64,000 nucleotides of DNA from Oxytricha trifallax. Taxonomy: Eukaryota; Ciliophora; Spirotrichea; Sporadotrichida; Oxytrichidae. The DNA lies in the NCBI GenBank assembly GCA_000711775.1, contig ARYC01001382.1, positions 43,808-107,807 of the forward strand, read 5' to 3'. The position numbers were made by a program, and so were the translations under genes. The notes beneath the pieces are model-generated. The model saw nothing but the letters and a program-made list of their open reading frames with translations. It searched no databases and was not told where the DNA came from. Of this stretch, positions 11,530 through 23,500 are shown piece by piece; within the stretch, counting starts at the first letter, position 1, and each line of letters begins with the position of its first letter.

Positions 11530-14500
11530 TAATTTTATGAGAACCCCTAATTTATTAATATAATTAAATAAATCGTATATACCAAAGCCAGGTTAACTTA
11601 CTAAATTCTCAATTTTAATAATAACAACTTAAGCATTAGCATTAGAAATATTATTTCTATAGTAACTAGATTCACATTCAATCTTGGAATGTAAATTTTT
11701 GGATATCGCATGTTATCGCTCGGTATAATTCGTTAAAACTAGTATTGACTGCTAAATGATATATTTTAGTTTATAAATTTATTTAATAAAAACTAACAAC
11801 ACAGAGTCTAACTTGCAAAAATAACATTGAAAATAACTTTAAATTACTACAAATATAGTTCACTTAATTATTAGCAAAATTGGGGTTCATTTATAAAATA
11901 GATGCTTTGTTCAAGTGTTGATAAAAGCGAATTTAAAATTTAATATTTTTATAGATTGATTTGTTTTTTATTTATGCATTTAAACATATAAAATTTGGTA
12001 ACTCAAACAAAGAAGTTAATAAAGAATCTTTCCAGTTTATTAATTAGATCTTATTATTGTAATCATCTATGTATAAAATAGAAAAATTTTCTTAAAAATA
12101 TAACATTATTGAATGTTTCTTAACTTTAAAAAAACTTTTATTTCAATCTAAAACTAACATATAACTAAAAATTAAATAGAAAAAATAAAAATAAATTGAT
12201 TACAGGATAATTTTATCTAAAATATATAATAAAAACATTTTAAAACGTAAATAAAAATTTCACCGATAATTATTCTTAAAGCTAATCTAACTTCTTACTC
12301 ATAATAATTAAATTAGATAATCTAATAAAAGAGTAAAATCAATTGTATAGAGTGAATAATAATAAACTAATAAACTTCTGTAAATTTAACATTACTATAA
12401 AACTAATTATTCTAATTAATCTAGTTAAAAAAATTGGGTTTTGTAAGGAATTGAACCCTTGATAAATTTATAAAATTTTGAATGTATAAATATTAATTGT
12501 AGGGAAAAATATTACTGTTTTACTTCAATATACTTCATTTAAATATATTTGAATAATTTGAAATATCTCTCAAAACTAAATTAATGATAAAAGCAGATTC
12601 TGTTAATCTTACAGTTGAATGACTCAGAAATTAATTGAAAAAAATTATGATGATTCCTTTTAAGTTTAGAAGAAAGACACACAGTATTAGAGATAATTCA
12701 TATTTTACGTAAAAGAAATCAGAATTTTGATGGAAAAATAGAATAGACTTATAAATGTAGCAAATGCAGAAGAACCCCCAATAATAATAATTAAACAGAG
12801 TTTTGATATATTAATATATAGAACAAAAACCGAAAATTTATTTGATAATTTAATCTTTAGTCTAATTTATTAATGAATATAGCGATAAATTTTGATCTAT
12901 ATTAAGTTTAATTACTCTCACATTTTATTTACCCCAAATGTCTTTAAATTTTTACTAATGGGGTTTTATATTTATCTACTTTTGATTTAATTATATTAAT
13001 TAAAATATATAGCTTCTCTTGATATTTTAAAATGCAATGATCAGTTATCTGTACTAAATGAATTAATGAATTTTATTTTTTTCAGGTTGAGCTAATATCA
13101 ATTTATGTTACACATCTTAGTATCCAGACTCTTGATACTCTTTTTAAATTTTAAAGGTAGCAATATATTAATACATACATTACTATCTTTATAGTTTTGT
13201 AAACATACCTTCAGAATTATTTAACATAGGCAACCTAATCAAGCAACAAATGTATAGATAATCTTTTATAATTTAGATATTGTGACTTCAACTTTAATAA
13301 ATCATTGTGAAAAGTATATATAAAGCTTCATTTTATATTTCAATTAACATCTGACTTGACTTACTGCCATTATATGATTGTTTATCACGAATATTATAAT
13401 ATAGAAATAATTATATTATTTTATTAACAATTCAACAACTGATATTATAGTTCCTGCTTTCTTCTTCTACTTTCTTCTTAAATATAATGAATTCTTTTCT
13501 TAGAAAATATGTTACTAAAGAAACCATGTAGCTTATTTTCAATTTAATTATATTACTATTCCCTCTCTCTCCCTTATATAAAAATTAAAAGACAATGTGA
13601 AATTCATTTTGCGTTTAGTAAAAAATTAAGTTTATAAATTAAGACTAATTAAGAATAACTGAATGAATTAGGTGTCTAATAACAATTTCTTATGTTCATT
13701 TAGGTATTTCTTTAATTACTACTGAATTTATTAGACAGTTATTCGAATGCCATGGCTTCTTTATTGATAAATATCAAATGAGAAATTTATATTCTTGTTA
13801 AGTAATTGAGTATTATATCTATTTATAAAATATTAATTTGAATTCATAAGAATAACGCCAGATTAAATTAAGCAACAGTTAATTATTTATCTATTATTGA
13901 ACAAAAATCAAATAATCCTGTACGATAAAAAATATCTCATTTATTTGTTTATTGACTCTAAACATTATAAAATAGTATTATTATTACTCACCTCTAATCA
14001 TTTCATTACACCTCATACTTATTTATATAGCCAAGTAATTGAAGATTGAGGAAAGTAGTAAGATAGAAAATAATGGGAGATAATTGAAATATTCTCATAT
14101 ATGTCCTATTCATTTAATCGTGACACACAATAGAAATCCTAATATGTCATAGAAAGCATAGGGATTGTACTTTATAGCTATTAATTTGATATTGTTTCTA
14201 TAAATATAAATGATAAAAAAACGATAATTTATAGAAGAATCGAGTAAATAAGCTTACCTTCTTATACAATCAATCTTCATCAAATTTTCTTTATAAAGTA
14301 TAATTACTTCAGTGGTAGCGTAGTGAATCGCTAAAGGCAAAGGTAATAAAAAAAGAGATCAAAATTTAATTAGAGATTCTAATATATAATAATCTGTATT
14401 AAATATTACTTATATATGTATAATATATTGGGACAATAAATTATTAAAGATGGCATTAAGATTTTTAGAAATATTTACCTACCCTAATTTTTTTGGTACT

Positions 14501-16435
14501 TCTGATTACATTACTCCAGAAGTTCTATATGCAGCATTTTTTTTAATCTAACGACTAAATGAGATGGAGCTCAATATGTGCTTTTAGAATTTTTCCAATT
14601 TTTTGTCCATCATTTGTATTCAAGATAACGAAGTCTTAGTTTTTTGTTCCTCGTTCAACATATATTAGTAATAATTAATACTGTATAATTACTTCATTAT
14701 TAAAAATTATCAAGATATAATTTGATGCAATACTAATGAAATTCAATCATGATATATCCAATAGGAGTATGAATCGAAACTTTTAATCAGAATTAAATCA
14801 AGTTTTCTTTGTTTATTAAATACCATTCTTTATTTTATCTATTTCAAGCACATACCTATTCAAGATTTGTTTGAAATAAGCTGAATTAAAATTATAAATT
14901 GATCAATTATCTTATAAAAATGGGAAAATGTCTGATCAGAAGGTATAGTAGATTTATTCATATAAGTGTAAGTTATAAGAAACATAACTAAAAATTGATT
15001 ATACAGGGGAGCTGCCAAGATCGATGGAAAAAGTATATGCTAGCAAGAGTCATCCAAGTGTCAAAACAATTTCAAGAAGAATTACATTCATGCTAATGGA
15101 ACTAATTATGAAAGATAATTGGAAAAAATGATAAAGATTTTTTTTAGATTTCTATTTTTAATTATTAGAATAGCTATTGATATTACTATTGTTAATTAAT
15201 TTGAATTTCAAATTAAACTTATTTAAAAAAATTTTGTTTCTAGTTTCTATAATTTTAGCCAAAAGTGCTAGGTTACAAATTAAAGAAATGGAGATCTAGG
15301 ATATTAGATAAAATTTTATTATTAAACCATAATTAATTAAAATATGCACTCACTTTACTTCCATCATAAAATAGAACATATAAAGTTATAATTTTTATAG
15401 GCCAAAGTTAATATTTTGTTGATTATGTAACATATCTCTAAAATATCCTTTTTATAAATGATAACAATCTCATGTATATATCAATTAAAGAATATGACAA
15501 ATAATGTTTTATATTAAATGCTATGCATTAAGATCTATGTTGTTTCATGTGTAATTAAGTAGCATTCAAAGTTAGTTCAACAAAAATTATAAATTCATTA
15601 AAACAACTAATTAACAATTAAAAATTTTCTCCAGCATGAATATGCATTTTATTGACTAAATAATAAGGAAATTTAATTAAATATATACATATATTTTATT
15701 GTTCTTGTCCGAGTTAGATTAAATTATTTTATAATTATTCATTAATGAAAAAATATACGTGAATTTAAGCTTATATATTGAGGGATATAAATGTTAGAAT
15801 TGAAATGAATATGAATATGCTATTCATAAAATTTGTGCTCAACAGAATAAAATCAATATTAAATTAATTTTTAAAAAAATAGTTTATTACCAAAATAATT
15901 TGAATATTCAAAAATATCTAATATAAAAACTGTATCAAATTCAATTGAAAGAGTTTAATAATTAAAAATATGTCCTAAATAAAAGAATCTAAGAATTTGG
16001 AAGATAAATTTAAATGATACAAAATATACAGTCATAAACTTGAATAATTATCAATATTTACTTATCAAATCATTAATAACATCATTGTGTTTTTAGTTAC
16101 CTTTTTTATAATTTAATCATATTTAATTTTATAACGATATAGTTTTCCCTTTCATCAATAGATAATATATTATCTCTCTAATTTTACGTTTATTATATTC
16201 AAAAAGTTCTTGTTAATATAACTTTATCCATTTAGTATAGCTTTTCTTTATCTTGTTCATTGCAATTGTAGAAATCCTCTGCTGTCTATATCTTTTCTAA
16301 TAAGGAAATATTCTAGTCTCTAAAACTTCTCTTGTAATAACAGTTAGAAATTCTACAAAAAATCATAATGATTGGAATAATTACACTGACAATGATACTA
16401 ATTATATTATAAGATAAATAAAACAAGTAAAAACC
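11530..16435. other. Long AT-rich stretch, few weak signals
   Basis: No convincing gene is present. Weak items: 11541 GAACCCCTAATTT and 11876 AAATTGGGGTTC form an imperfect inverted pair; 12773 GAACCCCCA and 12957 AATGGGGTTTTAT could bound a 0.2-kb C4-ended element; the 17-base string TTACTAATGGGGTTTTA occurs at both 9298 and 12953; 12436-12450 carries a B-box-like string on the minus strand; and 15000-15125 has a short coding-like frame. Confidence 0.4.
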
Positions 16436-16439
16436 AAAT

Positions 16440-16512
16440 ATAAAACCTAAGTTTATATGGTAGATTATACTACTCGAAACCTTATAATTGAGTGTTCGAT
16501 TCTCACAGTAAT
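16440..16512 (+). other. Degenerate tRNA-like sequence
   Basis: The stretch contains ATGGTAGA (A-box-like), then TGAG-TGTTCGATT-CTCA (a T-arm with a consensus B box). The flanks TAAGTTT and AATCTTA can pair at six of seven positions as an acceptor stem. The anticodon stem does not pair, so this is at best a decayed tRNA or a tRNA-derived repeat promoter. Confidence 0.35.
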
Positions 16513-16780
16513 CTTACTTTTTAAACAATATTTAAATTAAATCAATATCACAATTCATGCTTAGTATTAAAATATTAATTATAAATTCTCAACCTCCTTA
16601 TACATGATCAATATACTCTTTTATTAGTTATAATTATAGCCTACCTTTTTAATTTATAATATCAATTTTAGCAATTTTAATCAAGAATTATTTAAAACTT
16701 TAATAGCATATTTTTAGCTAATTAAGAATTTAAAAACTCATATACAAATTAGTAGGATTTAAAATTTAATAATTACTTTC

Positions 16781-17010
16781 TCACTGCTTGATAATCTTGC
16801 AGAACTTATCAAAGTACCTGCCCTTCTTCTTAGTAATTTTCTTGCAGTTCGATATTTGCTTCATTGATTCATTTGAGTTGCGGATTTCAGTCTCATGTTA
16901 CTTCACGAGCTCGGTAATCTTGCCGATTACCTTGCAGTCTTTGAAGTTTGGGGTAATTGCAAGAGGATTTGGTAGAATTTCTTACAAAATAGGTGACTGT
17001 AGGAAATAAA
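16781..17010 (-). CDS. 3' coding segment, unknown protein (candidate MDS)
   Basis: Read on the minus strand with TAA/TAG as Gln, this gives about 70 residues ending at TGA (16781-16783). The run includes ITPNFKDCKVIGKITELVK, HETEIRNSNESMKQI and KKKGRYFDKFCKIIKQ. It is lysine-rich, mostly helical in character and clearly less AT-rich than its flanks. The AT-rich flanks and the sharp start make it a candidate terminal macronuclear-destined segment. The upstream segment at 17640-17750 on the same strand may belong to the same gene. The family is not recognised. Confidence 0.55.
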
Positions 17011-17639
17011 ATGCATAACAAGCTGCTACTCAATGATAATACTATATATATATTGATTCTTAAAGATTTATGAATTTTAATGATATTATTTTCTTATTCA
17101 AACTAAATTGAATTAATAAGATTCAATTAATTAACAAAGATTATTAAATAGACTGAATAAAAACAACAATATTTTTTCATTTTTAATTAAATTATTATCA
17201 TGAATTAAGTATAGTTTATTTGATAAAAATGTTTTTAAGACTGTATTAAATTTGTGAAATCAATTTTTATTAATAGAGTTTTGATATTAAGATTTAAAAT
17301 AATCACACTTAAAATAAAGTAAAATATAATAGACTTAAAATAATAAATTAAAATATTATGTTCAAACTTTTATGTTATTATTAACTCTCATTTACTTAAG
17401 CTTAATAAAAATATGTTTTCTCTCAGAAAAATATATTATAAAAGATATAATAATATTAATTTAATCAAACATATAAATGTAAGATAATCGAGATTCTCGG
17501 CAACTTATCTGGAATACTAACATTTTTTATAAGAATAAAATAAAAAATACATTAATTTATTCAATTTTAATAATTTATTATAAGATGCTACTGTATTTAT
17601 TTTTAAACCAACTGAATATTAATTTCTTTATTTAGTCTT

Positions 17640-17750
17640 AGGGTTTTCGTTTAAAATAGCATGCAGCTCCTCTATGATTTTGCACACTTTTGCAGTCTTC
17701 CTGAAAGTGTCAATTTCCTAATTTCTTGAAGTTGACGATTAGAGGCTAAT
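17640..17750 (-). CDS. Coding segment related to 16.8-17.0 kb, unknown
   Basis: A minus-strand frame reads EIDTFRKTAKVCKIIEELHA then ILNENPK, resembling the KVIGKITELVK stretch of the downstream segment. The 8-mer AAGAAATT occurs at the 3' end of this segment and at the 5' start of the 16.8-17.0 kb segment, as a germline pointer would. Joining there keeps a second frame of this segment open and in frame with the downstream one, but not the frame I find most protein-like. The assignment therefore stays open. Confidence 0.4.
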
Positions 17751-17794
17751 TGTAAAAAACAGCAAGGTTTGTCATTTTAAATATTCCTCATACT

Positions 17795-17802
17795 ACTACA
17801 GC
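17795..17802. repeat. Target-site duplication, left copy
   Basis: ACTACAGC lies directly outside the left end of the 2.3-kb transposon. An identical copy lies directly outside the right end at 20115-20122. Eight bases is the length made by IS1595/Merlin-type transposases. Confidence 0.85.
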
Positions 17803-17878
17803 GGGGGGGTCTAAGTCCGTACCATAGGAATATTTTTTACCCGTGGGTACCATATAATTTTTTTTCATTCAATAAAAT
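17803..17878 (+). repeat. Left terminal inverted repeat of the Merlin-like element
   Basis: It starts with seven G and TCTAAGTCCGTACC, and ends with TTTCATTCAATAAAATTTTAAA. It pairs with 20019-20114, which is longer because of an internal duplication-like indel around GGTACC. Confidence 0.8.
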
Positions 17879-17934
17879 TTTAAATAATTATTAATATATT
17901 AAAGAAAATAGCACTCTAGATTAGTATTCAATAT

Positions 17935-18985
17935 AGCTGACCTAGCAAAAATTATCAAGCTACCTCAAAAATTGAAGCAAGACCAAATAATATTAAGATT
18001 GCTAGAAGTTTTCCAATGACTTGACGAGAGCGAATTAATTATTAAGAAAAAAGAGGAAGGACTAAGACACTCACAAGACTCCACAAAACCCAACACCCAA
18101 GAGTTAGAGATGAAAAATGAGTTCAAATAGCACATACCCAAAACAAACCCCATTTAAGGTTTTAAAAGTGCATAACGCTAATAACCAAGAAATTTATACC
18201 GTGACGTATAGGTTTAAACCAATGACGCTATTACTATTTAATAGTTGGAAAAATAATTACAAATAATTAAAGATTTATAACTTAAATATATGGAGGCCAA
18301 AGAGATAAAAGGCATAGTAACAGAGCACCATTAGACAGAGATAGAGGTTAAGAATATGATCAAGATGCTTCAAAAGCTACTCCCAAAAACATATACGGAG
18401 ATCTCGATTTATAACAGAGACAAGAATGGTAAACATTCGGCCAGAGTCTAACAAAAGATGTACTCAAGATTCCAATATATACCAAAATCTCCTATGATGG
18501 AGCAGACTAGACAAAACCAAGATTCTCCTTGTCCTAGAAAATTAATATCAAGACACAGAAGATCCAGAAAAATGGTTATAACTCATGACAAACATTCCCT
18601 ATACTAGAGGATTTGTACCACCAGGGGTAGGTATTATAAACTACGACCCCCTAGCCTTCAAACTGCTAACATATACTGATCAGATTCTGATCCAATCAGA
18701 GGGCGTCTCAAGACCTTTCTTTATACAATCTATGGAATACATTATTGGTATAATCTTCAACTTGATAGAAAAAGATGAACACTAAACCACAGTGAATGTC
18801 ATAAGTGAATTAACCATAAAGGTTTTAGAACTCACAAACAGGGAAGATGTTCTTCATGAAGACCACCTTAGGGAATATTACAAATATAATCCCTTAGTGG
18901 CTAGACACTTCAGTGCAGAGCTGGAAGAAAATGTCTGAGCAATATATTTAAAAGGGCTTGACCCTTATATATTAACACATATTTA
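17935..18985 (+). pseudogene. Accessory ORF of the Merlin-like element, unknown
   Basis: With TAA/TAG as Gln, one frame runs from about 17935 to about 18520, broken by TGA at 18017-18019. It includes IIKKKEEGLRHSQDSTK, MEAKEIKGIVTEHH and LLPKTYTEISIYNRDKNGKH. A frameshift near 18500 moves to a second frame, with ILLVLENQYQDTEDPEKWLQ, MTNIPYTRGFVPPGVGI and LTNREDVLHEDHLREYYKY, up to TGA 18936-18938. After that TGA a further AIYLKGLDPYILTHI follows. The predicted protein would be about 330 residues, largely helical with charged segments. It faces the transposase tail to tail. I do not recognise a family; it could be a second element protein or captured host sequence. Confidence 0.6.
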
Positions 18986-19017
18986 AGATCGGGGGGTCCC
19001 TAGAGTCCTCAATGTGA

Positions 19018-19860
19018 TCATATTATTATTATTATTATATTAAAAATTTCAGCTAAGGATTCATCTTATTTTTTCTTTTTTTTATTTTGACATGACTTCT
19101 CCGAGCCTCGATTAAAAAGTCATGAAAATTTTCATCGCTTAATGTGCTAAAAATAATTTTATTAAATCTTTTAAGTTAAAACCATAAGCTTTAAATTTAG
19201 ATCTTACCCCTTAAATTTCTTGGACTTGTATTTTCTTCTTCATCTTTCATTTCAACATCTTGACCTTATTTGTTTTCTTCTTCAAATTCTTCATCATAAT
19301 CTTCATCATTTTTATTATCATTTATTCATCATCATTTAATTATTAATATAGTTGTTGCTATTATTGATTAAACATATTAAATTTTAATTCCTCATGGACA
19401 TACCATTTATTATATAATCTTGCTTCTCTAAATGGTATAGCTTAATAAGAACTAAAACCATCATGATAATTAATTTAACCTGAGTATTATTAAATTATTG
19501 CCCATTATGTCACTATCGTTCTGTTCTAAACAATGAAAACCTTAGCTTTTTTGATTGTTTTTCTATCATACCAAAACCCCAAATTTATTTCTCAACTCTA
19601 CTACTATTTATTAATTGTTAATTTTAGCCTTTATCATATAGAAATTTTCCATGAGTAAATAAACTTTCGTCAACTCCAACATCTCCATTAAGTATTTACT
19701 TCATTTTAAATGCGAAGAATTTCCATATATTTTGCTACTTATTGTGTTACATCTGAGCAAATTTTTTTTATTAACCTTTGATTTAATTTGTAGTTAAACA
19801 TGTTTAAATTATGCTAAGTATGAGCTGAACTATATCCAAATGTAAAGTATTGAAAAAACA
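19018..19860 (-). pseudogene. IS1595/ISXO2-type transposase relic
   Basis: The minus strand encodes GDVGVDESLFTHGKFLYDKG (about 19630-19690), which matches the first catalytic block of DDE_Tnp_IS1595 proteins (V-x-[IV]-D-E-[ST]-x-F). It is followed by EKQIWGFGMIEKQSKKLRF (about 19540-19590), the usual W-x-F-G-[IV] block, and then a basic stretch ending RTER. Next comes TGA and a frameshift; a run resembling the S-D-x-W second block is recognisable but loses its Asp to an in-frame TGA. The C-terminal part (19018-19325) is an acidic, then basic tail with EEENTSPRNLRGK and HDFLIEARRSHVK. In active relatives the enzyme cuts the element ends and makes 8-bp duplications, as seen here. This copy is inactive. 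Confidence 0.75.
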
Positions 19861-19872
19861 ATAAATACCAAG

Positions 19873-19981
19873 TTAAGTGTGTAAATTTTATTATAACCTA
19901 ATTATTTATAAAATTAGCCAATTATAATTAATTCTTAATCTTATTGTTCTTAACTCCTATCCTCGCTTCTTAAGGGTTTTA
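19873..19981. mobile_element. Half copy of the 9.5-kb MITE
   Basis: This stretch matches 9604-9718 over the right half of that MITE, including CCTAATTATTTATAAAATTA and AACTCCTATCCTCGCTTCTT. It lacks the ATTGATCTTG just before the end. It sits inside the Merlin-like element, upstream of the transposase reading frame, so it inserted there or was part of that copy before decay. Confidence 0.85.
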
Positions 19982-20018
19982 TATATAAAAAAAATAATTT
20001 AACTTTAAAATAAATATT

Positions 20019-20114
20019 AATTTTATTGAATGAAAAAATTTTTTTTATGTGGTACCGACTTAGGATTTTGGTGTAAAAATGTTATAATCATATGGTACCG
20101 TCTTAAACCCCCTC
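20019..20114 (-). repeat. Right terminal inverted repeat of the Merlin-like element
   Basis: Its reverse complement starts GAGGGGGTTTAAGACGGTACC and ends with TTTCATTCAATAAAAT, matching the left arm. It carries two GGTACC boxes in which the left arm spacing differs. Confidence 0.8.
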
Positions 20115-20122
20115 ACTACAGC
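20115..20122. repeat. Target-site duplication, right copy
   Basis: ACTACAGC is identical to 17795-17802 and fixes the element boundaries. Confidence 0.85.
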
Positions 20123-20392
20123 AATGGAAACAGCTTAGAGGGTAGAGAAACGATCGAAAACAAACTCCATTCCATCTTGAATTCTTTGAGGTGCTTAGGA
20201 GGGATTTCAAGCTCAACAATAATTTGTAGTGTGAGACATTAGTTAAAGCTTGAAGACTTGCAACAGCATGGGATTGAGGTAGAAGCACTTGATGAATCAA
20301 AGGGATTTTTTAACATGGTACGTGCCACGCTGGTAAGTGGAAAATAAAAGAAGAAGGACTTTCGAAGTTCATAAATCAAAAAGTGTAAGTGA
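20116..20392 (+). pseudogene. Gene relic interrupted by the Merlin-like element
   Basis: Just right of the transposon, one frame reads LQQWKQLRGQRNDRK, HLEFFEVLRRDFKLNNN and CETLVKA before TGA. A second frame then reads LEDLQQHGIEVEALDESKG and FFNMVRATLVSGK to TGA at 20390-20392. The first frame is continuous with the sequence left of the transposon (about 17737-17802) if one copy of ACTACAGC is removed. The insertion therefore seems to have landed in an older coding sequence that also carries a frameshift. The family is not recognised. Confidence 0.5.
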
Positions 20393-20448
20393 AAGCTATA
20401 CCAGTATTCATAATTGTTTTTAAAATAAGGAACATTAACAAACATAAT

Positions 20449-20585
20449 ATTTTTTGTCTCACATATAATAATTGTTTATTTCCAAAACCCTCATGGAGCA
20501 ATGCTCTCCTACACCTTAAAATAGTTTACTTCTGTTCACCACATTACAATCAATTTGAAAAAACTACTTAAAATGGTCACAGAGA
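20449..20585. repeat. Dispersed repeat, copy 1
   Basis: It shares CACATATAATAATTGTTTAT, CCAAAACCCTCATGGAGCAA, ACACCTTAAA and AAATGGTCAC with 46772-46905 and 47165-47310. It probably belongs to the untranslated region or tail of a dispersed element. Confidence 0.75.
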
Positions 20586-20589
20586 TTAC

Positions 20590-23500
20590 TTCATCACGTA
20601 ATGAAATCAGTCAGAATACTTTTAAAATCTTGAATAGGTAAATTATTAAATAAAAGAGAAAAATAAATAAAAGTTGAAGATAAATATTTTATAATTATTT
20701 GATTGAAATTTGCTTGATTCATTACATTTATATATATATATATATATATTTTGAGACGAATTAGAAAAAGTTATTTTTACTAATTAGTCCCAGTATTTAA
20801 ATTAATGAATTTAAGTAAAACTGATCATTAAATTTAATTAGAATGTATGGTATAATTTACATTACTTTAATATAATTAATAAATTCGATTTTTAGCAGTT
20901 AAAGGAAATGAGTAAATTATCCTTAATATTTTTATAAAAGTAACAAAATTTAAAATTTAGCATAATTTAATATCTGAATTTTAGATTTATCAATATTTTA
21001 AAAATCAAGAATAAATCATATTTATTTATATTAGAAAAGAAACTTCACTTGTTATCATACATTATGAATTAGTTTAATGATAAATTTTATTTAAATATAT
21101 TAATAAAAAACTGGACAAAATAGTAAAAATAAAATTAATTTTTCCACTTCAGCTTTAAAAATATTTGGTACGAGAGAGTTCGAATGATTATTCTCACTAA
21201 TTGACCTGCGCTCTACAATACTCAATAAAACTTATCAAGCAATCCTTATATGTCCAAAGATTTACCTTTAATAATTGAATTTAAGATTTTTTAAAGATTA
21301 AATAATTAAATCGAACCTCCAAGACTGCAAGGTATAAAATAATAATAAACTTTATTTCAATTATATTTAAAATTTATTAAACATTCATAGAATCTACTTT
21401 GGAAAGTTAAAAACATAGTTCTCTAATATTACAAGGAATGTAAACAATCTTATAAAATTTTAATTATATTAAATTTAATATTTTTATTTTATTAAGTTTA
21501 AAGAATTATCTTTGAAAGTTAAATAGATAAATGTTTATAGAAGATAAAACAATTATTGAATCTTAAATTTTTATATATGATGGTTTATAGAACATATAAT
21601 TATAAGTTTGTAACAAACTTTAAAAAGTCCATCATCATCTTCTTTATCAATCAATATTATTGCTAAAAAACAAATAGTTTGGAAAATTAAATTTTATCAT
21701 ATATTTTTTATAAATATTGGCAGTTAGTTTTCAGCAAACCTTATGACAAAGGTATTTGGTCGATAAACAAGTCAAAATAAGAAAGTATCTATAGATACTT
21801 CATCGTAACTTAGAAGCGAGTAAATAAGGTTTAATTTTATCCTTAACTATTGGATCATTCAAAATTAAAATATATCTATCTCGCTTCGAAGAACCGGTAA
21901 TAGAGTTGTTCTGCTAACTGCGACAAATTAAAAATTTATTAATTTTTAGAAAAATTAATTCCTCAAATAAATAAATTATACTTAAACAATATTTAAAGTA
22001 TAGGAGTCTATATGGTTCGAGTAATGAAGCACTATTAAATAAGTCAAGTGAAATCAATTTATGAAACAAACATCATTAAATTTTAAAAGAAGTTATTATA
22101 ATACTAGTCTGTTAAGACATTGAACTGAAGAGTTTGTAACAAACATCTAATTAACATTTTGTAATAATTATTTTTAAATAGAATTTAAAAAATTTATATT
22201 AAACTAAAATTGTTAATAGTAGAAATTTAATCTTTTAAAAGTAAAACTTATTTTTATTAATACATTTATAAAATCGTATATTTTTTAAAATGTATGGCAT
22301 GTAATATGTATATTAAATTGTTTGAGAGAAAAAAAATATTAATTTAACTAAGGTTTTTATTAATGTTTCTTACCTCTGAATAGAAGTTTTGCGAGTCATT
22401 TATAAAATGTTCAAAGTTTTATCTTGTGAAATTTTAAAAGTAGTTTCTAAAATACTTTTGTTTTTGCTTATGGTCAAAAATACAAAATGAAATAAATAAA
22501 TCAATCACTCACAACTTTTTATAATTATTTAAGTGTATTTGAAGTTAAATCACATTATTCAAATCTTTTATGTAGTATCTTAAAGATGAATCTTCCATTT
22601 GCACTATTAATAAAATCTCTCTAAGTTATTCTATTGTTTGCAAAATTACCAATTGTGTAGAGCTTAGCATGAATTAGAATTTTTGTCTCATTTCAAGTAT
22701 TTTTAAACTTACAATTTCCCTCTATATTTTTGTATTTTATTATTTTATATAGCTTTTAATGGGTTATCTCCTCTAAGTTTTACACCTCAAGAATAAGATA
22801 TATAAAATGATACATACTGTGTTTTTATAGTGATATTAAGAGTTGATGGATTTTTAGCATTGAGACTTATATAAGTTACGGTTTTTATAATATTTTAAAG
22901 GAATATATTTTATGAAAATGTTTAGTTACATAATTTTATATTTAAAAAGAAAAGCTGTACTTATCTTGCTTTAAAATTACTTATCTCATTTAGACTATAT
23001 TTTTTTTTTATCACTGCGATAGCGAACTTTATTTTTTTATTATTATAAAAAGCATGTATTGTAGGAGCATCATCTTATTAAATTCAATAATCAAAATATG
23101 TGATAATCATCACGATAAAATCTTTATTATTTTTCAATTCTCGGAGTGTAACTAAAATTTGAATTTATCATAATTTGACATCGACAATTTCTGTTTTTAA
23201 AGATAGCAATATTGATTATATTATTATTTATCTCATGTATAAGATTTAATCCTTTTATTCAATCGTCAAGATTTTCTTCCTAAATCATTGATATTTTGAG
23301 TATTATATTTGCAAAAAATAATAAAACAACAATTCTCACATCATTAATTAATTAAGTTTAGTTTTATAATATTTTTGATTTGTTTGCTAAATTCAATTAT
23401 TTTCTTTGATAATTGACTAAACTGTGATACATTTAAAAGATATAGGAAAAAAAAGTATGGATTATTTTCATTGAAATAGTTCACTCAAGTGAAAATTGAT

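Larger units (their letters stand above)
17803..20114. mobile_element. IS1595/Merlin-like DNA transposon, 2.3 kb
   Basis: The left end GGGGGGGTCTAAGTCCGTACC matches the right end read in reverse complement, GAGGGGGTTTAAGACGGTACC. The arms continue to a shared ATTTTATTGAATGAAAAAA block, giving inverted repeats of about 75-90 bp with indels. Exact 8-bp duplications flank it. Inside are two convergent decayed genes: an unknown ORF on the plus strand (17.94-18.99 kb) and an IS1595-type transposase on the minus strand (19.02-19.86 kb). A MITE fragment is inserted near the transposase 5' end. Frameshifts and in-frame TGA show this copy is dead. Confidence 0.85.

Noticed and set aside
16788..17009. 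73-codon plus-strand ORF
   Set aside because: The minus strand of the same stretch reads as a better protein that ends at TGA; the plus frame is its hydrophobic shadow.
19570..19584. CCAAAACCCCAAA as a telomere-like transposon end
   Set aside because: It lies within the transposase reading frame, encoding the W-G-F-G block on the minus strand.
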